NCBI RefSeq assembly: GCF_000527695.1
Contig: NZ_ATSX01000001.1
Coordinates: 558,001-622,000, forward strand
Length of the DNA: 64,000 nt
Direction of reading: 5' to 3'
DNA from: Commensalibacter papalotli (ex Servin-Garciduenas et al. 2014)
GTDB lineage: Bacteria > Pseudomonadota > Alphaproteobacteria > Acetobacterales > Acetobacteraceae
The notes under the pieces were generated by a model. It did no database searches. It saw only the letters and a list, made by a program, of their open reading frames with translations, and was not told the origin of the DNA. Positions 57,364-64,000 of the stretch are shown here, piece after piece. The position numbers and the translations under genes are program-made. Numbering within the stretch: position 1 is the first letter of the stretch; each line of letters begins with the position of its first letter.

Positions 57364-59451
57364 TTGTCCGCCCAGTCTGAACTTTCAAAAATCCGTAATA
57401 TAGGTATTACCGCACATATTGATGCAGGTAAAACAACAACAACTGAACGTATTTTATATTACACTGGTGTTTCTCATAAGATTGGTGAGGTTCACGATGG
57501 AAACACCACAACCGATTACATGGATCAAGAACGTGAAAGAGGGATTACAATTACCTCTGCTGCGGTGACTTGTGAATGGAAAGATCATCGTATTAACATC
57601 ATTGACACCCCAGGCCACATCGATTTTAATATCGAAGTAAATCGTTCTTTGCGTGTTCTTGATGGTGCTGTATTCGTTATTGAAGGTGTTGCTGGTGTTC
57701 AGCCACAATCTGAAACGAACTGGCGTTTAGCTGATCGTTATAATGTTCCACGTGTAATTTATATTAATAAATTAGATCGTACGGGTGCTAATTTCGATTA
57801 TGCATTCAGCACATTAAAAGAAAAATTAGATATTATTGCAATTCCATTGCAATTCCCAATTGGAGCTGAAGAAAATCTTCAAGGTATCGTTGACCTTGTA
57901 GAAATGAAAGCATTGATCTGGGAAGGTGATGAGCTCGGAGCGAAATTTAACGTTGTAGAAATTCCTGAAGAGTTAAAAGAAAAAGCTGCTGAATGGCGTC
58001 AAAATTTGCTAGATACAGCGCTAGCTGTTGATAATTCAGCAATGGAAGAGTATTTTGAAAACGGTGATGTTTCTGTTGAAGTTCTAAAGAAATGTATTAA
58101 AAAAGGTACAATTTCTGGTGAATTCCGTCCAGTAGTTTGCGGTTCTTCATTTAAAAACAAAGGGGTTCAACCTTTGTTAGATGCAATTATTGATTATTTA
58201 CCAGCTCCTGATGATGTTGAAGGTATTCGTATTGCACCTCCAGAGGATGAAGAAGTTGATGAAAACACATTGCCAATTATTCCTGTTGATCCAGATGGAA
58301 AATTTGCAGGCCTAGCATTTAAAATTATCAATGATAAATATGGTTCATTGACCTTCGTTCGTGTTTATCGTGGTGTATTACGTTCTGGTGATACAGTGTT
58401 GAACACAACACACGGTCATAAAGAGCGTATTGGTCGTATTTTCCAAATGCATGCTGATAAACGTCTTGAACTTAAAGAAGTTCATGCAGGTGATATTGCT
58501 GCATTTGTTGGATTAAAAGATACAAAAACTGGTGATACGCTGGCTGATGGTTCTGATCCTGTTATTTTGGAACGTATGCAATTCCCAGTTCCTGTTATTG
58601 ACATTTCTGTTGAGCCAAAAACAAAAGAAGCAGTGGAAAAAATGACACTTGCTTTACAAAAATTGGCTGCTGAAGATCCATCTTTACAATTGAAAACAGA
58701 CCAAGAAACCGGACAAACCATCCTTTCTGGTATGGGTGAGCTTCATCTTGACATTATTATTGATCGTTTACGCCGTGAATATGGTGTTGATGCGAATATT
58801 GGTGCGCCTCAAGTTGCTTATCGTGAAACGATTACTCAACCTCATACTGAAATTTATACCCATAAAAAGCAATCTGGTGGTGCTGGTCAGTACGCTGAAG
58901 TAAAAATTATTTTCGAACCTACCGAACGTAATGAAGGTATTATTTTCGAAAATAAAATTGTTGGTGGTTCTGTGCCAAGAGAGTATATCCCAGCTGTTGA
59001 TAAAGGGATTAGAAATCAGGCATCTTCTGGTGTTCTAGCTGGCTTCCCAACTGTTGACTTTAAATTTACATTAGTCGATGGTAAGTATCATGACGTTGAC
59101 TCTTCAGCATTGGCATTCGAAATCGCTGGTAAAGCATGTTTTCGTGAAGGTATGAAAAAAGCTGGTCCAGTTATTCTTGAACCAATTATGGATGTTGAAA
59201 TCACCACACCAAATGATCACGTTGGTGATGTGGTGGGCGATCTTAACCGTCGTCGTGGTATGATCCAAAATCAAGAAACAGCAGGCAGCACCGTTATGGT
59301 TCGTGCTTATGTTCCTTTGAAAGAAATGTTTGGTTATATTTCTGATCTACGTTCTATGACCAAAGGGCGTGCATCATTTACAATGCAATTCCATCATTAT
59401 GATCCAGTACCTCGTAATGTTGCTGATGATATTATCAGTCAATCTGCATAA
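57364..59451 (+). CDS. fusA: Elongation factor G
   Basis: EF-G is the translocase of protein synthesis. The 695-residue protein starts at TTG behind GGAGG. G motifs are [12 protein letters not shown] (G1), [11 protein letters not shown] (G2), DTPGHIDF (G3, Ile for the usual Val) and NKLD (G4, Leu for the usual Met of many bacteria). Domains II-V follow ([28 protein letters not shown] near the end). It is not next to rpsL, rpsG or tuf, as in a normal str operon. The NKLD and HIDF forms recall mitochondrial-type EF-G, discussed in the findings. A terminator follows. Confidence 0.95.
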   Translation: MSAQSELSKIRNIGITAHIDAGKTTTTERILYYTGVSHKIGEVHDGNTTTDYMDQERERGITITSAAVTCEWKDHRINIIDTPGHIDFNIEVNRSLRVLDGAVFVIEGVAGVQPQSETNWRLADRYNVPRVIYINKLDRTGANFDYAFSTLKEKLDIIAIPLQFPIGAEENLQGIVDLVEMKALIWEGDELGAKFNVVEIPEELKEKAAEWRQNLLDTALAVDNSAMEEYFENGDVSVEVLKKCIKKGTISGEFRPVVCGSSFKNKGVQPLLDAIIDYLPAPDDVEGIRIAPPEDEEVDENTLPIIPVDPDGKFAGLAFKIINDKYGSLTFVRVYRGVLRSGDTVLNTTHGHKERIGRIFQMHADKRLELKEVHAGDIAAFVGLKDTKTGDTLADGSDPVILERMQFPVPVIDISVEPKTKEAVEKMTLALQKLAAEDPSLQLKTDQETGQTILSGMGELHLDIIIDRLRREYGVDANIGAPQVAYRETITQPHTEIYTHKKQSGGAGQYAEVKIIFEPTERNEGIIFENKIVGGSVPREYIPAVDKGIRNQASSGVLAGFPTVDFKFTLVDGKYHDVDSSALAFEIAGKACFREGMKKAGPVILEPIMDVEITTPNDHVGDVVGDLNRRRGMIQNQETAGSTVMVRAYVPLKEMFGYISDLRSMTKGRASFTMQFHHYDPVPRNVADDIISQSA

Positions 59452-59475
59452 AAGATTAAATTGATAGTTTAATTT

Positions 59476-59508
59476 AAAGCGAATGCCTGATTGGTATTCG
59501 CTTTTTTT
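59476..59508 (+). terminator. Rho-independent terminator after fusA
   Basis: A 12-bp stem with one G-U pair (59476-59487 with 59493-59504) and a 5-base loop ends in seven T. Confidence 0.9.
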
Positions 59509-59571
59509 ATGATTACTTAATTTTTAAAAATAGATAATATCAGCTTTAAGTTAAGATATAAATATCAAGTG

Positions 59572-60055
59572 ATTTGATGTCTTTGAAGGGCTTCGTGAAA
59601 GCCTTGCTGTTAGTGTTTTATTGAGTTCATCTGGTTGGACTAATAATCGTCCATTTATTGGTGCTTGTTTCAGAGTTGTGTATTTTTATTATGACAGGAT
59701 TTATTCTGTCATATGTGCATTCTTCAGAAAGTTTTATAAAGTATTTTCTTACGAGATTAGCTCGATTGCGGTTATTGATGTTCGTTTCGACAGTTTAGAT
59801 GGTTTTGTTCTGTAAATATAACCAAAATCATGCGAAACATTTGTACATAAGCTTCAAATTTCTCGTCTTTTGGGATATATCAATTTTCCGCTTTATTTAT
59901 TGCATAGTTGTGTTGTTATTATAGGATCCACGTATCGAAGTAATTTTTTTACTTTTAACAATTACTACTGGAGCTACGGTTTCTATTTTTATAGCTTATA
60001 TTTAAGCAAGTTATGTAGATTTTTATTTATATCCATATTTCAAAAAACAGATTAA
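59572..60055 (+). pseudogene. Decayed acyltransferase 3 gene
   Basis: Pieces in different frames read as the family: FDVFEGLRESLAVSVLLSSS (start region), NNRPFIGACFRVVYF, after a shift GFILSYVHSSESFIKYFLTR then LARLRLLMFVSTV, and finally LGYINFPLYLLHS (the conserved C-terminal motif). Length and middle are reduced, with several stops. It is a dead relative of the intact acyltransferase at 52850. Confidence 0.7.
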
Positions 60056-60077
60056 TAAACTTTTTTTTGAAAAATTT

Positions 60078-60112
60078 AAAAAAGCTGCTTTATTAAACAA
60101 AAACAGCTTTTA
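60078..60112 (-). terminator. Terminator after GlsB/YeaQ gene
   Basis: An AAAAGCTG/CAGCTTTT stem (about 8 bp) with a 16-base loop lies just past the minus-strand stop codon, followed on that strand by a T run. Confidence 0.65.
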
Positions 60113-60119
60113 TGAGAAT

Positions 60120-60386
60120 CTAAGTATTCGGATTATTATACATAATTTCTATAGCTTTTTTGTATAGATATAAGATGATCAGTGCACCTACGACAGAGAA
60201 TATAAACCCTGCCTTTTCTCCATTATGGTATATATTTAAAGCTTGCCCTAGCCACGTTGCAAAGCTAGATCCTGCAATTCCAAGGATAATAGTTACGATA
60301 AATCCACCAGGTTGTTTGCCTGGCATTAACAATTTAGCAATAGCGCCTATAATAAACCCTATTATGATTGCCCCAATGATTGACAT
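60120..60386 (-). CDS. GlsB/YeaQ/YmgE family stress response membrane protein
   Basis: This 88-residue protein has three hydrophobic Gly-rich helices and the family signature GAIIIGFIIGAIAKLLMPGKQPGG (in part: GAIAKLLMPGKQPGG), then LGIAGSSFATWLG. The family is called transglycosylase-associated but its role is unclear; it is often induced by stress. It stands alone between the acyltransferase pseudogene and ppc. Confidence 0.9.
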   Translation of the reverse strand: MSIIGAIIIGFIIGAIAKLLMPGKQPGGFIVTIILGIAGSSFATWLGQALNIYHNGEKAGFIFSVVGALIILYLYKKAIEIMYNNPNT

Positions 60387-60468
60387 TATTATTCCTTTTT
60401 ATTTTGTTATCAGTATTAATGATAAAGATGTACTAAAATTAGATAAAAACAATATCTAAAATAAAAAA

Positions 60469-63291
60469 TTAACCAAAAGCGTGTAATCGATGAATTAAAG
60501 CAACACTTATTTCACGGATAAGATCAAAATTCTTTTGAATGGGTTTGAAAATCTGACGATCATCCATTTCATAAGCGCCTTCATTACGTGGAGCTTTTGG
60601 TTCATAAAAATAAAGATCAGAAATATGTTCTCCTGCTTGGGGAAATACATGTAATAATAAATTTAAAGCAGTTGGGATTTCTAATGATAAAATTTTTGTT
60701 TCCAATGCCTCTCTGCTAAATTCATGATAAGGGGAGAAATAAGGAATTTGTGTTGAAAGCATCCAAATTTCTTCAATGACCGTCAAGCGTATAGCATGAA
60801 GCAATATTTCTTTAGCATCCATAGAAGGAGCTTCTTTCCAGATGGAAAGCAAAGTAATATGATCGCCCTGAACCCGATGAAAAGTAGCTTGGGTACTAGA
60901 CCATAAGTCCATTCTTCGAAGGCCTTTAGCTAATGATAAATAGGATTCTTGTATATTAGGGTTGTCCTCAGAACTTGCTCTATCCAACCAAATTCCAGGG
61001 TCAAGCATATATATAATTGCTCGTAATACTGCTGGATTTGAATGTTTTAATGCATGACGTGCAAAATCTAGTGAACGTCTAAAGCGAGGACTATTTCTTA
61101 ACATATCTTGAAAGGTTTCAGGATTAGCTGATGCTGCTGTTCCTAAACCTTGTAAGGTATTCGCGCACCATCCAAGCTGTTGTAGGATTGCATTATTAGG
61201 AATAGCCCTTAGCTCTCTTGGTTGTTTTATGTGTGTAGAGCTAGCATAAGCATCGCTTTGTCTAACTGCAGCTCTAGAGCCAGTGCGATCAATCATGGCA
61301 GGGCCAAAGACACTCAGTAAAGTTCCGTATCCTTTATCTTTGACTAGGTCTTTCATTTCTGAACTGATGGTAGAGAAGAAATCAGCACTGAAATCAGCTT
61401 CTTCATAAATTGGATCATGTTCATCCAGTTCGAAATTATACACATGCTTTGCGATAATACTGATTGTGGCATTTGCTAATGCTTGAGAGCCAAAGAGTAG
61501 ATACCCATCACCACCTTGAAAAGCAGTTTCTTGACGTGTGGATATACCATTTTTTTTGAAAAATAATTGTGTGTTTTTAGGAGAAAGATATTCTAGGCGA
61601 TCCTCCATACTAAAGGGGTGTCCGCCTCGACCCATGCTTTCACCGTGGGTATCGAAAAGAACAATTTCGACGTCTGTTAAATCATATTTACTCAAAAGAG
61701 CTGCAATTTTACGACGTAATCTTTCAATCTCATAGGTCGCAGCAATCTGCCCTACAAATCTTCCAGAATCTGAATATCCGAATTGCAAACACAACTTGCC
61801 TGTATTGCGCAAATATTCTCTCCAATGAGAGGAACGAAGTGCTTGTTCTATAATATTAGAGCCATGTTGTAACGCCGCATCTGTTTCGAATAAAGGTGAA
61901 ATTTCTATTTGTTTTTCAATTCCAAATAAACGAGCCAACCATAATGCAACGAGTAAAGTATATCCATTTTCAGTTTCAGCGATTAAAAAGCGAATAGGGG
62001 TTTTAGTATCAATATGTTTAATAATTTGTGTTAACAACATCATTAACGTACTGGCAGATGCTTTTTCAGTTAACAAAGAGCCAAAATCAACAGGAATTGC
62101 TGAAACATGCCCCAATGCAGTGTTAATAGTATTGAAAAGGGTTCTCGTATGAGAGCGATTATCAGGATTGCTGGTAATTCCCAAACGTTGACGTGCCATA
62201 TTATGTACTTGGACAGAATTTAATCTTACATGTGTGTGTGACAGGCTTAAGCCGTGGCTAATAAAACCAGCACGCGCTATTAATAAATCAATTTTATGAT
62301 TTTCATCGACTTGCTTTAATGCTTGATCAAAAAAAGGTATTAAATCATTTGTAGAAAGCAGTGCATCTTGCCGATTTTCGATAAGAACTCTGGCAAAATC
62401 AGAGAATTGATCAGGATCAGCACTGGTGGGGCAAAGTTCTCTTTGATTTTTAACGGTTTTTAATGCCAAAGAAACATGTTGTTTTAGATCTTCTACTCCA
62501 TTAGCAATAGGTTCAAGTTGATAATATAAACGCTGTAATTGTAACTCTTTCATCTGGAGACGGATATTTAAACTGTCCCACCAACCAATATCAGTTCGTC
62601 CATCAGTATCATATCCAACCCAGCTGCTGAGTAAAATCGAACATGGTGTTAGTGTTGTCCAATAATCAGGCCAGTGTCTTTGTGCAGCATCGAATAAATA
62701 ACGATTAAACATATCTAACGCATTACGAGCACGCTCTATGGCATGAATTGCCAATCCTAACTCTTCTTTCAAAGTTGGAGGTGCTACCCTGCGATGTGTA
62801 GAGAAAAAGGGCACCTGAGTTTCTTTAGTAATGGGATGACTGGCCATATCAGCAAGGGCCGTGTAAACAGCATTGGCAACAGAAAATGTTGGATGAGCTG
62901 TGAATACAGCTGCAAATTGGCTTTTTTCAACTAGTTGTTTAAAACACTCAAAACTTTCAGCTGTATTAGTCTCATGTTTTATTGTAGCTTGCTGAACAAT
63001 ATTTTGAACAATAGTGTCAATTCGTTCATGAATAATTTTTTTTTCTGGATTATTCACATATTTTTGCAAATGAATAGCATGAGATAGGAAAGCAGAATCC
63101 CTGAGTTGTTGAATAATTTCTTTTAACACATCAAATGAGAGCTCTCCTGATTTCAACTGTTGTTTAATTTTTTGTGATAAAATTAAAACGGGATTTTCTG
63201 TAGGTTCATGATTATGTTTAGACATCAACTGAGTTGTTAAGGTAACTAATTGATCTAACATATGAGAAGATGCTGCTGATGTGTTATTCAT
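60469..63291 (-). CDS. ppc: Phosphoenolpyruvate carboxylase, divergent
   Basis: PEP carboxylase makes oxaloacetate from PEP and bicarbonate, feeding the TCA cycle. The ATG at 63291 gives 940 residues, near the family length; the upstream frame to 63444 is a non-conserved leader. The N-terminal site keeps FTAHPTF with the catalytic His. The site GYSDSGRFVG has Arg where Lys is usual. The loop is THGESMGRGGHP and departs from the standard FHGRGG form, and the C-terminus ends HAFG. RELRAIP is retained. It is divergent from the DUF445 gene. Activity is probable but unproven. Confidence 0.88.
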   Translation of the reverse strand: MNNTSAASSHMLDQLVTLTTQLMSKHNHEPTENPVLILSQKIKQQLKSGELSFDVLKEIIQQLRDSAFLSHAIHLQKYVNNPEKKIIHERIDTIVQNIVQQATIKHETNTAESFECFKQLVEKSQFAAVFTAHPTFSVANAVYTALADMASHPITKETQVPFFSTHRRVAPPTLKEELGLAIHAIERARNALDMFNRYLFDAAQRHWPDYWTTLTPCSILLSSWVGYDTDGRTDIGWWDSLNIRLQMKELQLQRLYYQLEPIANGVEDLKQHVSLALKTVKNQRELCPTSADPDQFSDFARVLIENRQDALLSTNDLIPFFDQALKQVDENHKIDLLIARAGFISHGLSLSHTHVRLNSVQVHNMARQRLGITSNPDNRSHTRTLFNTINTALGHVSAIPVDFGSLLTEKASASTLMMLLTQIIKHIDTKTPIRFLIAETENGYTLLVALWLARLFGIEKQIEISPLFETDAALQHGSNIIEQALRSSHWREYLRNTGKLCLQFGYSDSGRFVGQIAATYEIERLRRKIAALLSKYDLTDVEIVLFDTHGESMGRGGHPFSMEDRLEYLSPKNTQLFFKKNGISTRQETAFQGGDGYLLFGSQALANATISIIAKHVYNFELDEHDPIYEEADFSADFFSTISSEMKDLVKDKGYGTLLSVFGPAMIDRTGSRAAVRQSDAYASSTHIKQPRELRAIPNNAILQQLGWCANTLQGLGTAASANPETFQDMLRNSPRFRRSLDFARHALKHSNPAVLRAIIYMLDPGIWLDRASSEDNPNIQESYLSLAKGLRRMDLWSSTQATFHRVQGDHITLLSIWKEAPSMDAKEILLHAIRLTVIEEIWMLSTQIPYFSPYHEFSREALETKILSLEIPTALNLLLHVFPQAGEHISDLYFYEPKAPRNEGAYEMDDRQIFKPIQKNFDLIREISVALIHRLHAFG

Positions 63292-63394
63292 AATTAAATA
63301 ATCCATATGATAATAAAATAATTTTGATATATGGTATTTATGATTGATTATTATGGATAAAATGAAAAGATAAAATTCTATTTTAGTTAAAAAA

Positions 63395-64000
63395 ATGCAA
63401 GAAAAAGCGAAGACTGTGGAGAAAATACCTGAGGCAGAGCGCATAGCTTGGCAAGCTTATGTTCACTATCGTCGTATAGCAACAGGGCTATTGATGATGA
63501 TGGGCGTGCTTACGTTTTTAGGCTATTTGTTACCTTATTATGGAATTATCGAAGATAGTTTTTTACTTAACGTTATGCGTACAGGAACTCAAGCAGGATT
63601 TATTGGTGGGTTTGCAGACTGGTTTGCTGTAACGGCATTGTTTCGTCACCCAATGGGTATTCCTATACCTCATACTGCGATTCTTCCAATGCAACAAAAA
63701 CGATTGGGGCAGGGGTTGGGGCGTTTTATTACGCGTTATGTGTTTACAAAGGAAGAGCTTACACAAACCTTAAATAAAATTGATTTCCCTAGTATTTTAG
63801 CACAATATTTATCTAATCCTGCGAATATAGAAATTTGTAGTAATATTATTTTAAAATCAGTTCCAAATATGTTGGATCGTTTTGAAGATGGTCGGGCAAG
63901 TAATTTTATTGGTCGGATATTTTCGCGTTTATTAAGTGGTGAGTCACTTTCTCCTTTGATGGTTCGTGCTTTGCGGACAATGGTTGACAATGAACATCAT
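63395..64000 (+). CDS. DUF445 family membrane protein (5' part, cut by window edge)
   Basis: Translating from the ATG at 63395 gives 202 residues without a stop to the window edge. One hydrophobic segment (about residues 30-50) is followed by the family motif GFIGGFADWFAVTALFRHPM and then GIPIPHTAILP, which mark DUF445 (YjiN-like) inner-membrane proteins. The function is not known. The 103 bases between it and ppc hold the divergent promoters. Confidence 0.88.
   Translation, partial: MQEKAKTVEKIPEAERIAWQAYVHYRRIATGLLMMMGVLTFLGYLLPYYGIIEDSFLLNVMRTGTQAGFIGGFADWFAVTALFRHPMGIPIPHTAILPMQQKRLGQGLGRFITRYVFTKEELTQTLNKIDFPSILAQYLSNPANIEICSNIILKSVPNMLDRFEDGRASNFIGRIFSRLLSGESLSPLMVRALRTMVDNEHH

Noticed and set aside
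63292-63444. N-terminal extension of ppc.
   Set aside because: The extra 51 residues are hydrophobic and unlike the family, and they overlap the divergent DUF445 gene and its promoter region.

Overview
The window looks like chromosome from an AT-rich alphaproteobacterium of the acetic acid bacteria (Acetobacteraceae). The low-GC, insect-gut genus Commensalibacter is my best guess, but that is an inference and not a database result. Support comes from a three-component periplasmic molybdopterin dehydrogenase with a tri-haem cytochrome c (a respiratory oxidase type of acetic acid bacteria), YfgM-BamB-Der and ffh-rpsP-rimM-trmD-rplS gene orders, a YceD-rpmF-plsX-fabH-ihfA-merR cluster, and a MarR / OmpR-type regulator / histidine kinase trio resembling alphaproteobacterial PetP-PetR. 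Intergenic DNA is very AT-rich and several loci are visibly decaying, as expected in a shrinking host-associated genome.

Layout. 1-1842: 3' part of gltB. 2169-4883: CPA1 Na+/H+ antiporter with a C-terminal cyclic-nucleotide-binding-like domain. 4979-9215: Fe-S subunit, molybdopterin subunit, small membrane protein and tri-haem cytochrome c of a membrane-associated dehydrogenase. 9248-11732: an LprI-like secreted protein and a tyrosine-phosphatase/autotransporter fusion. 11800-18242: EamA exporter, lpxB, hisI, then divergently two glycosyltransferases and an asparagine-synthase-like amidotransferase (envelope cluster). 18263-23565: pyrC, a small secreted protein, YfgM-like protein, bamB, der. 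23955-28053: an accessory stretch with a lone serine recombinase, two Spy/CpxP-like periplasmic proteins and an MFS exporter/MerR pair. 28350-36463: ffh, rpsP, rimM, trmD, rplS, leuC, leuD, a decayed gene, a glutathione S-transferase and leuB. 36937-40601: rpsU, the MarR/regulator/kinase trio and bamE. 40712-44971: YceD, rpmF, plsX, fabH, ihfA, merR, tRNA-Pro(GGG). 44994-48228: AI-2E family transporter and oligopeptidase B. 48241-51830: a decaying surface-polysaccharide region with intact glf. 51909-56769: purU, an acyltransferase, a Nudix hydrolase and an Atm1-like ABC exporter. 56919-59451: rpmB and fusA. 59572-64000: an acyltransferase pseudogene, a GlsB/YeaQ protein, a divergent ppc and the start of a DUF445 gene.

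How the genes fit together. Most of the window is housekeeping: translation, targeting to the membrane, leucine synthesis, phospholipid initiation and outer-membrane assembly (bamB and bamE both occur). The organism-specific part is the periplasm and cell surface: respiratory oxidation by the molybdopterin enzyme, stress-type periplasmic proteins, a surface-displayed phosphatase and lipid A / core / galactofuranose functions, part of which is being lost.

I found no CRISPR array, prophage, insertion sequence or recognisable defence island. The best candidates for something undescribed are the secreted phosphatase-autotransporter fusion, the small membrane protein inside the dehydrogenase operon, the duplicated Spy-like protein pair, the divergent PEP carboxylase, and the serine recombinase with a resolvase-like site just upstream.
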